DNA of 64,000 bases from Ctenosaura bakeri (GCA_948474755.1 CAOLHI010002141.1:219982-283981); one strand, 5' to 3'. Counted from the stretch's first letter, positions 13,401-25,134 are shown. The notes: generated by a model from the sequence alone, not told the origin. Made by a program: numbers and translations.

Positions 13401-16400
13401 GGCTGGTTGAGATTTATTAAGTTCTCTGCACTCTAAGACACTCATGAGGTACTAGTCTATTGCCAGCAGAGAAAAATAGTGCAGTAATTTCCCCAGTGAT
13501 CTATATACTATTAATCGCTATTCCAAAAGGCTGACTTGAACAGGCATAGCCGGACTGGAATCATGTTATAAAACCTGTTTTAAACACGGGGATGGACCCA
13601 GATTTAGTCACACATAGAGTAGGTGCATTGATATACAGTCTCCACACAGTCTCCATTTTTGCAAGGGTTAGGGGCACAAGACCTCTGCGAAAGTGGAAAA
13701 AGTGTGAATAAAAGTAAAAATCATGAATGCTTTTTTTAAAAACCTGAGAACACTTGTCTAGGAATTTCTTGGTATTCCAGCATGATTCTATGGTCAACTT
13801 CTTGTGGAAGTGAGACACAGAATCAGACTGGAAGACCTACAGATTTCTAGAGAGAATGCATTTTTTTCTGCAGCAGCATCCAATACAGTAAGAAATGTTA
13901 ATAAATAAATAAATAAGTAAGTAAATAAAATACAACAACCAGCAAATAATTGAATCTGCAAATGCTGAACCCATAAAAGTAGAGGGCTGACTATAAATGT
14001 CACTTAGGCTATGCTTAATGGAGTCTCACTGACATAAAGGGCTGCTGTTGGCACAACTAGACCTAGACTCGTTCCAGTATGTTCATCACGTACACATATT
14101 CATTCTCCCACCCATCCACCCCCTTACACACTTCAAAAGTCACTCTAACAGCGATCAGCATCTTAGGCCTACAACGGTGTTTTTCCCTAACTGAAAACAA
14201 TATTCAAAAACAAAGGAGAAAGAAGCATGTTCTCATTTAAGCATACGATTGAACAGCTTAAATTTTCTGAAGTAAAATGTTAGGTTGGCAATGAGTATAG
14301 AGATACTTAGCAAAACTAATTTTAGTCAGGAAAATAGATTTCATATGTGCATAGTCATGGCAATTATGGATAGTAAAGGAACAGAACCAGAATATTTGTA
14401 CTTACCTATAACAACATCTTAAAAAGAAAGAACCAAAAACCTTTAGAAAATGGGTTTGCCACCAGGCTACCAGTATCTGCTGACACCTAACTTTATTAAC
14501 AGCTCTTAGAACATAATTCTTGAACCATGCATCAAACTGAAGACAAATGAATATTGAACACTATAACTGCATCCAAAGACTTTCCTTATAGGTTTGCCAC
14601 CAATACTGTCAGAATGGATCAATAACTGTTCTAAAAACCAATGACTGATCGTATGAAACTTTTAAAAGAGTTTAATTCACAAATATTGTATACAACATAC
14701 CTTAATTTATCCCATTCTATGGCAAGTACATGCTGAAAAATATTTTGAGAATTCAGTACCCATACAAACCTTGAAAGAGTAGGACTGGGGGAAAGGGAAG
14801 ACTTAAAGACTTTTTAGCAATAATTATTTGGAATCCAATTATTTTGTTATTGAAAGAGAAAATTGCCTTAGAGCTTCTCAAACAACCTATGGGCTTCTCT
14901 CCAAGCTACATTTACCCAGCCACAAATTCGTTATCAGTGGTCCATATATTAGGAAGGGTGCAGGGGAACAATTTGAATTTGTGTTGAGTTTTTGTCTCTT
15001 ACCTTTTCATTTTGCAAAAGACCACATTCTCTATAAACAAAAGAATATGTTGACAGTTTTAGGCAGGAAGATAGGAGTTGTCATGAATCAAGTTGCCTAG
15101 CCTCCATGCTGCAGTCATGTTTAACCACTACATTAGCCGCAATAAATTTTGACCATTAACGCTAATATTACAATGTATGTATTTAAAACACATGCACATA
15201 GATAATATCCATGCAATGTTACTTTCATGCAGAAGTCATTTATTGTAGACCTTCTCATTAAACACATTAGGAATCAAATTTCCCAAAAATGAAACGGCAG
15301 ATTGAGAGTAATTAGACCTTACCTTTAAAATATCCTCCGTAAATAGATTCACCTCCTTTCCCATTACCTAGTATTAAAAAGCATAAATTAAACCTCAGCA
15401 CAGGCATTTGAAGTGTTTACATGATCACCCAACTAGTGATCAGTTTTACAATGCTTACAGCCACCAATGGTTATAACATTATAATATAACGTTATTATTG
15501 GCAGTACCCTTAGCTTCTAGCAGAGGCCAAGCTATACACTGCAATTTTTAGATCCTTCAAGAATTTAAGAAACTTAGTCTCAGCTTAATATTAACTTCTA
15601 AAATGAAAGGCGCTGATGATCTTGTAAAATGTTTTAGTAACATATTCCCTGACAGTTTAATGGAACCAGAGGGGAGAATTCAACTTCTCTCACGGGTTAC
15701 CTTCACTGAAGTCTCCACCTTGAATCATGAAGTTTTTAACTACACGATGGAATGTCGAGCCTTTATAGCAGAGTTTTTTCCCAGTTGTTTTCCCAATTCC
15801 TTTTTCACCTACAAAGAAGAAACATACATGAACTACTAGCTTAAAAATCTCAACTCAGTAATATTGATTTCAAGTTGATCTGTAAACTGATACATTAAAT
15901 GTATGTAAATACACAGGATTCTACCTTAAACTGTATCAGCTGTAATGGATTCCATTATCATTAATGAAAATCAACTGCAGGCTTTAGTTTCAACTGTAAA
16001 AAACCGTTGAATCCTATCCACAAAATAAGTTCAACTTGGATAGGTTTTTGGCATCTAAATTAAGGCCCAAAATAGATTCACTGTCCCACTGCCAAGGAAG
16101 CTACCAGCCACTACTATTTAAGGTATAACACTAATTGCAGTGGTTTAATGTATTGGTCTGTATGCTCAACCTGAAAATAATAGTATTGTTCTTAGAAGAC
16201 ACAGAGGTTATCTCAAAATGGATCTTGAAGGAATACTGATTTTTCTATTGTACACAGACACATCTGAGGGTTTGCCAGCTCTTCCTTCTCCTCTCCTCAA
16301 ACATTTAACATTGCAGATGAAGGGTGATGATTTGCTTGACATTTCATGATCATAACAGTAATTTTTCTGGGTGCTTGGCAAATGCCATTCTTCTCCAAGA

Positions 16401-19400
16401 CTGTCCCAAGACTGTCCCCAAAAGGAGATTAGAAGAGTTTAGTTTGGATTCTGTCTCCTGGATCAAAAAGAAAACTCATGCTGCAGAATACTCCCAAGCT
16501 TCTATCTGACTGTTCATTCTGGTTTTTTCTTTTCAGCGAAAGGTGTGAGAAGAGAACATAACAATCCAAAACAGCTTTTTGTGCCTCTGGGAACTACTGT
16601 GCAGGAACATCCAAAGAGGCCCAGCATCAAAGGTAACTCTGCATAAATAACATTCAGAAATATCTTTAAAACAACTTCTGCTTTAGCAGAGTGCAACAGT
16701 AAACTATACATGTTTGCAACCAATGGCTGACATCATACAAAGTACTTCTAGTGTATTCTTAAGAACAAAGATGCAAAGCTCAAAAAGCTTCCATATTTAT
16801 ATGTATGTGTGTGCCACATGTGTGGGTGCTGGAATTTTAATTCCCAAGCAATAATATGTCACAAAGAAATGCGTGTTCCGCCACATTACAGATGTACTTT
16901 CCTTGTTTTAAAGTTTCCTCTATATGTTAGAGATCTAGAAAGCAATTACAAAGGAAGAGGGTCAAGCAAACTAGCCAGAACCAAGCTATTATTTTATTTT
17001 ATTTTTTGATCCATGAATTCAGTTCTGGCATCCTGGAAGTATTAGACAAGGTGGTTTTCTCTCTAATCTTGTAGTCTCTGTTGATCACCCAAAATCTGTG
17101 GAACCTGGAAGTATGCCATATAAAACAATTACAATTATTCACCACCATGAGAAAACGAGTTACCTGTACATAGGCAGAGGAAGTTTTTGCAGGTCCTTGG
17201 ACATACATCAGAGAAAAGTTGAAATACAATACGACCAACTGGAATAAGAATTAAAATATGGTTACTTCCCAGTTCCATAATATTTCAAAGTAGTTTCCTT
17301 TCCTTTACGACTGTACTTCAGAGACACTTGTTGCGAATTAGTGAAAATTGTACATTTATTTATTTTAGAAATGTAAACATTTTTGAATCTTTGCTCACAC
17401 ACCTGTACTCACCGCACACATGTGTCTGTGCGCGCACATCTTCAAACTGTCAACTTATGTTGTTTCCCATCCAAAAGAACAGGAGAGCGCATGGAGATGT
17501 ATGTCTCTTCAAGCTGTCTGTCGACTTGTGGCAACCCAATGAATTTCACAGGGTTTTCTTAGGCAAGGAATAGTCAGAGGTAATTTTGCCAGTTCCCTCT
17601 TCTGAAATATAGCTAACAGCACCTGGTATTTGTTAGCCGTCTCCCATCCAAGCACGGCTGACCCTGCTTTACTTCCAAGATCAGATGGGAACTGGTGCCT
17701 TTATGGTACTTAGGCCATACACATTGCTACAAGTACACAGAGCATAATGGGCTTAAGAGAGAAATGAAAAGAAAGGTACAGCCAGAGCTGTGACCACAGA
17801 AGAGGATATGCACAAGCCAGATACTTACAAAATTTTCTACAATATAATACTAATGCAAGAAAAGGTTTCAGTTCATTACATCTTGTTCAATCTTAGTGCT
17901 GACACTTGGTCTGAACTTCTAGAGTGATTTCACAGAGGTTACGTTCAAGGCTACCTGGCATTTCTGTGCCTAACAGCAAGCTATTCATCTTCTCGTTACC
18001 TGAAGCCTGTAAAACTGCAGGAGCTTAAGTAAGAAAGAGGGGTTGTTAGCCATTAAAACGGAAGTTTGCAGTTCACAGTCTGCTCCTTTGGAAAAAATCC
18101 AGCTTGCAAACAGTAAGATAAAGAGACTAATGTCTGCCTAGCAATTCTTAGCTTGCTCCTGTATGAATGCTCTTACTCTTTCAATAAGCATAACTTCTTA
18201 CATTGCTACCCTGCAATGGAGGTTTGGGCAGATCAGGAAGGGGTTGTTTGCAAGACCAGTGTTGTCATACTTTGCAGCTTAGACTTTATAGTTCCTATTA
18301 CTCCCACTTCTGAAAACTGAATGCTTTCAGCTGGTTGGTCTATGAACAGAATCAAAGTATACTAACCCCCAAACCTTGCCACTTCTATTTCCATTTCCCA
18401 TTTAATTTTGCAATTCCACCAGAACAGCCTATCCTGGTTCTTACAGCAGCTTGGAATTAAAAACAATCTGCAGTGCTTATTAAAATCACAGTAAGAAAAC
18501 ACTGCATTTAAAAAGTGAAGCTGTTAAGAGCCTTCTGTTAAAAATGACAGGAAAATGAACTTTAGTAGAGAAAGGCATTATATACAACACAAAAGTGGAC
18601 TGTTTAAAAAACAATATCCCGTTTTTCATATGCTAAGGCTGTCAGAATATCTAAATATAAAAAACCCAGTAAAAACACTGTCATTACAAAGAAGTATCAG
18701 AATGTATACAGCATAGCAATCTGAACTGATGACAACAGAAACTTCAAGGAATTCTCCTATGAATGCTGAAGTACGAACAAACAAAAAACAAATCAAAACC
18801 AAACACAGTATTCAGATGAACTTCATACTGAATTTTCTTCAAGCTAGAAAACCATTTTGTGTTTAACTCAACACTGAAACACTTTTTCTTTTTTTATAGA
18901 CTGCTATACTTTAAAAATGAAAGCCAAAGCAAAACAAAAATCATTGCCAAGAAAGGAACTGCGACTGTTCAGATCTCGGCTGAGCCTCACTACCTAAGGT
19001 TTAAATCACATTTCTCTAAAATTCTATTCAGAAGTTCCACGCAGTTCAATTGGACTTCATCTGAAAAGGTACAGAAGTCAGACAGGCACCCCTTCTACTT
19101 CTTTTTCACAGACAAGTAAAGACTTTTCCGTTTTGACAGGCATTTGATGATTTTTCTTATAAGGCCTGTCTAAACAATGTGCTGGATCTCCCTAATTGTT
19201 ATGCTGGTGTATTTGTCTGTTTGATGGTGCAAGTTTTAATCTGATTTTAATTTTTTTTAATAATTTAATATTTTTTAACTTTTGTATTTTAACTATGTGT
19301 TCTTAATTTGTGGCCAGCATTTTTGAATTCTAAACTGGGAAAAAGGCATGATCGTGATGATGACAAAACTAATACTAATAATAATCATAGCTTTGCAGCT

Positions 19401-21686
19401 TTAATACTTCAGAACAGGAATTTGTGGGGTTCAGGTTACAGAAACTACAATATTTTGGGTTTTTTAACTAGGACTTGAACCTGGTACAAATGACATAGGC
19501 TAAGACTGCAATTCTGTGTGATTATCCCGAATAAAGCTCCACTGAATTTGGTGGTGCTTACTTCTACATAACTATGCACATGCACAGAGATGTAAGTTGT
19601 TTTAAAGTTGAGCCCTAGAAATCATTTTGAATATGACTATTTAACTGAACTCAGAGAGCCAGCGTGGGGTAGTGGTTTGAGCATTGAACTATGACTCTGG
19701 AGACTAGGGTTTGATTCCCAGATCAGCCATGAAAACCCACTGGGCGACTTTGGGCACATCACACACTCTCAACCCCAGAATACCCCATGATAAGTGTGCC
19801 TTAGGGCCACCATGAGTCAAAAACAACTTGAAGGTAAGCAGCAGCAGCAACAACTGAGCTCAGAATTCTTCTACATTCTATTCCATTGTTTCCCCAAGCT
19901 GTCTTCCTTTTAACAGTTTAATTTAGGATGTCTTATCAAAAAATCAAAAATCAAAATAATTCAGCACAAGGCAATAAGAAAACTACTGAAATCACCTAGA
20001 GATCTACCAGTAGATGTTTTATTTTACAACTACTAATGACCTAGTCCCATTGGTTAAAAAAAAAAGTCAAATGACTACAGTGCTAGCTATGTCCTATCAG
20101 ACAGGGCTTTATTTTTTCTCAATTTAGTAACTTGATAGTGTTTGCTTTATACTCTTCTTGAGAACAGGTATGGATCCTTTTGGATAGTAGAGTACTGTAT
20201 AACATCTTAAAATAAATTGATGTGATACTGGCTTCTTGTGATAAACATGGGCTGAACCATGGTACTTGGAAGAGGTGATATCTATACATATGTATTTTCC
20301 TACAACTGATAAATGATAATACTGTTACTGCTGAACAGGTCTGAGGAACAGAAAAGTTCTTCCCTTTAGGGAAGAACTATGGGCATATGAATAACTTGTT
20401 ATGCCAAATACACAATAATATGACTTTCTAGTTAGAACTGAAGTCAATCAGTATATTAATAATTTCAGCCTTCTTACAAAATGCTAAGTTTCTAGCTGTT
20501 AGAGCTGTGAGAACAGTTTTTCTTCTGTACTTTTTGTGCACAGAGAAAAAAATGGTACACAGTGCAATGTGTGCTAAAGCAGGAGCAAGGAACATCCAGC
20601 CTTCTGCATGTTAATGTACAACTGCTCACACTGTATGCTCCCACAGTGCCTCACATTTAGCCAGGATGGCTAGATTTGATGGGGACTGAAGGTTGCTTAG
20701 GACAGAGATTTGCAACCCTGTATTAAAGTACTAGAAGTCAAAATGTGTCTGAACTTTCTAGTGACCAGGAGAGGACCAATGAACACCATAGCACATCCTG
20801 TGTTTCTGATGCCCCCCCCACACCTAACAAGCAAAGTCCCCAACCAAAGTCCATCTGCAGTTTTCTCTGCCTCCCCTCCTTTGTAGGAAACATTCCAGAA
20901 CCTCAACTATGTCATCAAATTTCAGGCTAAAAAAAGGACTGTCAAACATGTCCATATATCCCTAATGTAGTGTAACATTTTTGTGGGTTTGAGCTGGGAA
21001 GTAGGTTATAAATATAACAAAAAGTCACTTCTCAGTGTTCTGTATGATTCTGTCCTGCTTCCCAGCAACCACAGTAAGCACACTCTCTTAAAGGGATCAG
21101 CACGTATCATACAAATTTTATCTTTGATTCAACAGAACTTCCTGTTATTCCTCTCCCTCCAGCTCTGGTACATCGAACATGGAATAAAAAACTCTACCAT
21201 ATAAATACGAGGCAACTAAACATTTCTAACTCAAATCCCTCTTTGCCTGGCCATAGACTTTCAATCGTGCCCCCACTGCCCATCAATCACTTGTACAAGG
21301 CAATCTCATTTTAGTCAGAGATAAGCTTTAGACAATCAATTTTCCATGTACTGTATTGATACTCAAGTTGCACAAGACATCGCAATTGCATGTTGCAGCA
21401 ATTCTTTATTTATGACTATTAACCAACAAAGTCCATAATATCTTCACAGCGTTAAACCAGAGAGAAATGGTAATTTCGTAAGAATACAAAACATAGCAGT
21501 TATGTACCTTACATTTATCCTAGCGGAACATTCTGCCTGCCTGTACTACAAATGTATGGTTTAACAGAAGCAGTGAGTCAAACATCTCTACAGTATATGA
21601 GCGAGGCTGTAGAATCTCCAAGTCTTACCTGGTTCTCGATTGATTTCTATGTCAAAGAAGCACTGAGGCCGATCCTGCGCCCCCAT
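1326..21686 (-). CDS. NKTR: NKTR, N-terminal cyclophilin part (7 coding exons, gene continues past base 1)
   Basis: Natural-killer tumor-recognition protein, a very large nuclear protein with an N-terminal peptidyl-prolyl isomerase (cyclophilin) domain followed, in the family, by a long Arg/Ser-rich region linked to splicing. Seven minus-strand exons (21629-21686 coding, 17164-17238, 15701-15808, 15323-15367, 12816-12903, 2308-2337, 1326-1471) join in frame to 183 codons plus one base. All boundaries are GT/AG. The start is the ATG opening MGAQDRPQC, the conserved NKTR N-terminus. Isomerase residues are visible: R66, F71 and Q74 in [15 protein letters not shown]. The position of the cyclosporin-contacting Trp of cyclophilin A is His132 (HLDG), as in other large cyclophilins. 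A divergent-loop insert ([12 protein letters not shown], about residues 48-59) is present. The last exon ends after KSAKD; the RS-rich exons lie outside the window. PPIG is the closest alternative, but the N-terminus and the [19 protein letters not shown] stretch fit NKTR best. No frame break was seen. Confidence 0.95.
2308..2337 (-). CDS. NKTR: NKTR exon 7 (30-nt exon)
   Basis: A 30-nt exon encodes (I)[10 protein letters not shown], bridging exons 6 and 8 in phase 2/2. The acceptor is GTTAAACAG and the donor GTAAGA. The intron upstream of it is about 10.5 kb and the one downstream 0.84 kb. His132 is the residue at the cyclophilin A Trp121 position. Automated gene finders could easily skip this exon. 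Confidence 0.92.
2989..3073. mobile_element. Short inverted-repeat element (TACAACTCCC type)
   Basis: The left arm (AGATGTTTTGTAGTACAACT then CCCATTATCCC) pairs with a right arm (AGTGATGGGGACTGTAATCT then AAAACATCT). This is the layout of a small non-autonomous DNA transposon common in reptile genomes. Relatives sit at 55306-55388, 8762-8870 and 51187-51262. Confidence 0.65.
4171..4440. repeat. Unclassified GC-richer segment, probable interspersed repeat
   Basis: A block of about 270 bp differs in base composition from the flanking intron. It contains purine/pyrimidine runs (GGGGGCATTTTATACC, GAACCCTGAGGGACCTCC, GCATTTGGGGGCATTC). Similar phrases recur inside it (CCCCCTAGTGGACATTT near 4268 and CCACTAGAGTGCATTTGG near 4360), so it may be an internal duplication. 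Overlapping open frames on both strands reflect low stop density and not coding. I do not recognise the family. Confidence 0.4.
7350..7540 (-). mobile_element. tRNA-derived SINE, minus orientation
   Basis: Read on the minus strand it begins with a tRNA-like head (GCTAGTGTGGTGTAGTGGTT), includes the internal-promoter-like GGGTTCGAATC, and continues into the body CCAAGAAAATCC. It is the same family as 19653-19855, 45640-45858 and 47288-47470. Confidence 0.75.
7630..7832. repeat. Imperfect inverted repeat with arms of about 80 bp
   Basis: The left arm (CCTCCCCCATTTTCCTCC, CATGCATTTTGCCCTGG, GAGAACTCAC) pairs with the reversed right arm (GGTAAGTTCTC, CCAGGGTAAAATGCATAAG, GGGGGAGGAAGG). The hairpin-forming layout suggests a foldback DNA element. 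Bases 7920-7980 carry the separate phrase GCAAGGGTTCTGTGACCCG/CTTTGCAAAAATG also seen at 13.65, 52.67 and 54.37 kb. Confidence 0.6.
8762..8870. mobile_element. Degraded short inverted-repeat element
   Basis: The phrases TGATGTTTTTGCACTGCAAT, CATCATTGGATAGGAATGG and GCTGGAGGTCCAAAGTTG match, in order, the common reptile element that starts in an ACTACAACTCCCATCA-type arm. It is heavily diverged. Confidence 0.4.
12816..12903 (-). CDS. NKTR: NKTR exon 6
   Basis: An 88-nt exon encodes [20 protein letters not shown] followed by KHTNGSQFF, the hallmark MAN-GxxTNGSQFFI stretch of cyclophilins. The acceptor is TTTTAAACAG and the donor GTAAGT. It ends two bases into an Ile codon that exon 7 completes. 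Confidence 0.94.
12904..15322. other. NKTR intron 5
   Basis: The intron is AT-rich. Bases 13640-13720 contain the phrase TTTTTGCAAGGGTTAGGGGC followed by CTCTGCGAAAGTGG, a remnant of the repeat family best seen at 52653-52900. An (AAAT/AAGT)n run occupies about 13899-13930. I see no gene or RNA in the rest. Confidence 0.6.
13899..13930. repeat. (AAAT/AAGT)n microsatellite
   Basis: A tetranucleotide run of AAAT units merges into AAGT units and back. Confidence 0.85.
15323..15367 (-). CDS. NKTR: NKTR exon 5 (45 nt)
   Basis: A short exon encodes [15 protein letters not shown], the conserved loop before the second catalytic half. The acceptor is ATACTAG and the donor is GTAAGG. It is too short to appear as an ATG-started reading frame. 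Confidence 0.92.
15701..15808 (-). CDS. NKTR: NKTR exon 4 (catalytic R/F/Q exon)
   Basis: A 108-nt exon carries the divergent loop and the catalytic stretch [21 protein letters not shown]66, F71 and Q74 correspond to Arg55, Phe60 and Gln63 of cyclophilin A. The acceptor is TTTGTAG and the donor is GTAACC. Confidence 0.94.
15809..17163. other. NKTR intron 3
   Basis: The intron is unique-looking AT-rich sequence. I recognise no repeat, gene or RNA in it. Intron 4 (15368-15700) is equally plain. Confidence 0.6.
17164..17238 (-). CDS. NKTR: NKTR exon 3
   Basis: A 75-nt exon encodes [20 protein letters not shown] and then LCLCTG, the second strand and first helix of the cyclophilin fold. The acceptor is TTATTCCAG and the donor is GTAACT. 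The phase (1/1) joins cleanly to exons 2 and 4. Confidence 0.93.
17500..17725 (-). mobile_element. 5S-rRNA-derived SINE with BovB-type tail
   Basis: On the minus strand the 5' end reads as degenerate 5S rRNA: GATCTTGGAAGTAAAGCAGG followed by TGCTTGGATGGGAGACGG, matching the GATCTCGGAAGCTAAGCAGG and ACTTGGATGGGAGACC blocks of vertebrate 5S RNA. The 3' end (GTTGCCACAAGTCGACAGAC, AGCTTGAAGAG) resembles the RTE-BovB tail. This is the architecture of a SINE3-type element. A second copy lies at 36730-37195. Confidence 0.75.
19653..19855 (+). mobile_element. tRNA-derived SINE with BovB-type tail (near full length)
   Basis: The tRNA-like head AGAGCCAGCGTGGGGTAGTG is followed by a box-B-like GGTTTGATTCC, the body CCCACTGGGCGACTTTGGGC, and the tail GCCACCATGAGTCAAAAACA, ACTTGAAGG, ending in a short AGC/AAC repeat. 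The tail matches BovB 3' ends, as in the Sauria-type SINEs of lizards. Confidence 0.8.
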
Positions 21687-21727
21687 GATAGCAGCAGGCA
21701 GCCTTACCCCTTCTCACCACCAACACC
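21629..21727 (-). CDS. NKTR: NKTR exon 2 (start codon exon)
   Basis: On the minus strand a pyrimidine-rich tract ending TTTTTCCAG precedes the exon at 21727, and the donor GTAAGA follows 21629. The ATG is at 21686-21684, so bases 21687-21727 are 5' untranslated. The exon encodes 19 residues ([19 protein letters not shown]) and ends one base into the next codon. The human protein has His instead of the second Phe of CFFDI. The exon is not part of a long open frame and was found by reading the splice sites. Confidence 0.93.
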
Positions 21728-22265
21728 CTGGAAAAAGCAGAAGCACATCAGAATTCAAGCAGCTCAACACAGGCATATCTTACACAGAAGCAGCGTATAT
21801 TTATAGTGGTACGGATGCCAGTTCATACCCAGAATTCTGCAATCTTAAAGAGGGAGGAGAGTGCCAAGACTGGAAACAACCCCTCCACCCATATTACAAA
21901 GCAACCAATGATAACCAATCAGATGGACTTCCATGTGAACCAAGAGCAAATTAAAATTTCTGTGAATGCTGTCAGAAGGCAGACAGCAAAGCATGCAAGG
22001 AAAGAAAACATTAGAACTGCAAACATTCCGAACATTATTTCTTAAGCAGAGAACTAACAAAGAGAGGTAAATCCCTGCTCATTTCCCCTTATTTTTAATG
22101 AATAGTCTATGAAGTTTGTCCTCATTGCTGTTGGGAGTGTAAAAAGGAGCACACCACCAATACCAACATTACAGGGTAAAAAACTAAGGAGCAATGTGTT
22201 TCATTCAGGCTGCATCTATTAAAACTGTGAAGGAGTATCATACACACAAACCACACGCATACACC

Positions 22266-22880
22266 AAAAAACAGGGTGGGAATTAAGAAGCTCTCCAGCT
22301 GTTGTTGGAATTGGACTCGCATTCCAGCAGCCTTAACCACCATAACGAATGCTGTGAGTAGCAGTCTTAACATTTCTGGAGAGCCAACGTGACTCCCACC
22401 CTTGAGTCTTAAACAGGGGAGAGGTACAGATCCTTGTTCTAGCTAATTTAATTTGCTCAAGGGAAAACAGTGAACACTGAGCCACAGACTTTTGTGGGGA
22501 GGAGCTCTGAAACAATGATCCAGCCAGGCTTCCAGGGTAACACTGGGTTCTTTCATAAGCAGCAGGATGAACACGCTGCTGACACTGGGATCAGGCAAGC
22601 AAATTGTGGACCTCTAGCCCACAATCTGTTTAAAGGAGCATCAAAACCCAACAGGAAATGGTGCTCTGGTTTGTTTCTGCCTCAACAAGCTGGAGAAACT
22701 ACGCTTCCCACCAATCCCCAAATTATGAGAACTCTCTCTGGCTGGTCAGGGAATTTCTAGTTGGTTGGGTTCAAACCAAACAAACTACCATCATGTCAGG
22801 TTACTCATATTTAGCAAAAAAATAGAGTGGGAATTAAGAAGCTCTCCAGCTGACTTGCATTCCAGCAGCCTTAACCATCT
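22266..22880. repeat. Local direct duplication of a 60-75-bp phrase
   Basis: GTGGGAATTAAGAAGCTCTC followed by CAGCTG and CATTCCAGCAGCCTTAACCA occurs at 22266-22341 and again at 22818-22880. The second copy lacks about 12 bp between the two phrases. The inner part resembles the TTGTTGGAATTGGACT arm of a small inverted-repeat transposon. Confidence 0.6.
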
Positions 22881-23785
22881 ATTTGTCATATTTATCTGTA
22901 ACAAGAATGATATCTAGAGAAGTAATATGATTTCAAAAAAGAAAAGGACTGGTAAATTACATATTAACGTACACTAGATATACAGAAGTAACATCACAAT
23001 ATTTCTATTGTTGTGTTTATTGTTATACGATTTTTTAAACGTTGTAGTTTGCTTGTTTAGTGTAGTTACTGTTCATTTTTTGGATTAGTATAAAGCGAAA
23101 TAAAATTTAATTTCTAAAAAGGTAAACAAAACTAGAGACTTTTTGTCCAGTTTTTTTAAACTTTGCCTGCTGCAACCAATAAGAACGGGTCACAGTTTGC
23201 CAGTATGTTGGTTCATCTTTGACAACTTAGAATCCTTGTCATAATATTTAGCGCATCTAATGTTTAAAGACTTCCAATGTGTAAATATTTCCTAATCGAT
23301 CTCATTCTAGGCACAAGGCAACCAAGGTCATACCCTGCTACTATTTTAAAAGCAGCCACATCTTAAGACTCCTGGTTTCAAGGGGACTCAATGTCAATTA
23401 ACCATAACTTAATAGGACTACATCCTCCATGTTTCTTTTCTCCAAACAGCGAAGTGCTATACATGTTGAGGTATACTGTAAACATGTAAGAGCAGTGAAC
23501 TGTTGCATACACAGTAACAAAATACAACTTCTCAGCCTTAACTCATCTGTTAAAAGGGATGGGGGGGGCTGTTCTGAAAAAAATATATAATCAAGAAAAG
23601 CTATTTTTATGGGAGAAAAAATAAATTATAGCTTACTAAAGAATAGTACCACTGCAGGCCATAGGTTCAACACCAGCATGTCTGTACATAAACAAATCTT
23701 TTTTAGCTTTGCTACCTGAGAGCTCTGCTTCAGGTCTTACAGAGATGCTTCCAAGTCAATCAACAGAGAAATACTGGTCTAGGCC

Positions 23786-24494
23786 AGCGGTTCTTAACCT
23801 GGGGTCTGTGGACCCCCCCCCGGGTGGGGGAGGCCTTGAATTCCACAAAGACTTGAAGAAACAGTTTGAGTTTTTACAGTCAAAACAGAAAAAAGAGAAA
23901 GAAAATGGAAAAAAAAGAAGAAAGGCAACTTTTACAGAATAATTCCAATAACAAATTTCATAGAATCATAGAAATGTAGAGTTGGAAGAGACCCCAGGGG
24001 CCATCCAGTCCAACCCCCTTCTGCCATGCAGGAACACCCTCAAAGCACTCCCAAAGGATGGCCATCAAGCCTCTGCTTAAAAACCTCCAAGGAAGGAGGA
24101 GACTCCACCACACTCCATGGAGGCAGCAGATTCTACTGCCGGACAGCCCTGACTGTCAGGAAGTTCTTCCTGAGGTTCAGGTGGAATCTCCTTTCCTGCA
24201 GCTTGAGTCCATTGCTCCTTGTCCTGGTCTCTGGAGCAGCAGAAAACAAGCCCTCTCCTTCCTCTACGTGGCATCCCTTCAAATATTTAAACATGGCTAT
24301 CATGTCCCCTCTTAACCTTTATAACAGGAGTACGTGCATTTACGCATTTCTCCCTTCTCTCCAAATTTGAAGACCCTTAATGAACTTTGAATAAATGCTT
24401 GATGTGCTTTTGAATTAAGCCTTGGTGGTCTGTGGCAACAAAAGATATTCAAAGGGGGTCCATGGTAAAGAAAAGGTCAATAACTGCCGGTACA
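23786..24494. mobile_element. hAT-like inverted-repeat element interrupted by CR1
   Basis: The left end CAGCGGTTCTTAACCTGGGG then GTCTGTGGACCCCC pairs with the right end GGGGGTCCATGGTAAAGAAA then AGGTCAATAACTGC as an imperfect terminal inverted repeat. The layout (CAG-GGTTCTTAACC start) is typical of hAT non-autonomous elements. A minus-oriented CR1 end (23958-24322) is inserted inside, so the CR1 is younger. Confidence 0.65.
23958..24322 (-). mobile_element. CR1 LINE 3' end
   Basis: On the plus strand it starts TTCATAGAATCATAGAAATG, then AGTTGGAAGAGACC, the reverse complement of the CR1 3' terminus. The minus frame encodes the last part of CR1 reverse transcriptase (phrases [15 protein letters not shown] and [15 protein letters not shown], here broken). 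It is a 5'-truncated copy. Confidence 0.9.
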
Positions 24495-24779
24495 GGCTAA
24501 TGAAAAGTCTGGCCACATAACAAAAGGAAAAGGCAGACTCCATCCTTTCAGAAATGCCCTTTTTTTTAACCAGAACCCAGAAAACCACCAATTGCAGCCA
24601 GGTGCTAAACTAACAGCTCAGGTACATACATGCGCATTACGAATTTCACTCAGCATTAAGAATCATGGAAGGATGATGCCTCTTTCCCTGGCTATCCTGA
24701 TCAACCCAGACATTTGTGGTCTGTACCAGGCTCAGCTCCCAAACCCTTGGGAGATACAAACCCACTGCTGCTTTTTCTT

Positions 24780-24824
24780 CCTTTCTTCGATCCACTGGGA
24801 GAGGCGGGATAAAAATAAATTTTA

Positions 24825-24874
<50 letters not shown>
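24780..24874. repeat. SINE tail with (ATT)n microsatellite
   Basis: GGGAGAGGCGGGATAAAAAT, the tail of the GAGCCCTGGTGG SINE family, is followed by a pure ATT run of about 17 units (24825-24874). The homopolymeric Ile/Asn reading frames on either strand are artefacts of this run. Confidence 0.8.
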
Positions 24875-25134
24875 TCAATTCCCACCCCCTCACAAACAAA
24901 TTTTAAGATAGGGAAAATGGGGATAAAGAAAAGAAAATAACAAAAGGTTATTATACTTCCTCTACGGCCTATCAATATTCATACTTAAATGATTGTCTTA
25001 ACTATCTGATAATATAAAAAGATTTTTTTCCCTTATCCCCGTTTTTTAAAAAAATATTATTATTTTTTAAGTTGCCGTTCTTGCTCAAACAAAAGCGAGC
25101 CAGAAACACTTGCGGATCTACTACAAAGGATTCG

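Larger units (their letters stand above)
17239..21628. other. NKTR intron 2
   Basis: The intron contains the 5S-derived SINE (17500-17725) and a tRNA-derived SINE (19653-19855). The region 17726-19652 and most of 19856-21628 show no recognised feature. Confidence 0.65.

Noticed and set aside
17636..17725. A functional 5S rRNA gene
   Set aside because: Only diverged blocks of 5S are present and they lead into a SINE body and BovB-type tail, so it is a retroposon head.
24592..24975. Frames with poly-Ile, poly-Leu or poly-Asn
   Set aside because: They read through an (ATT)n microsatellite.
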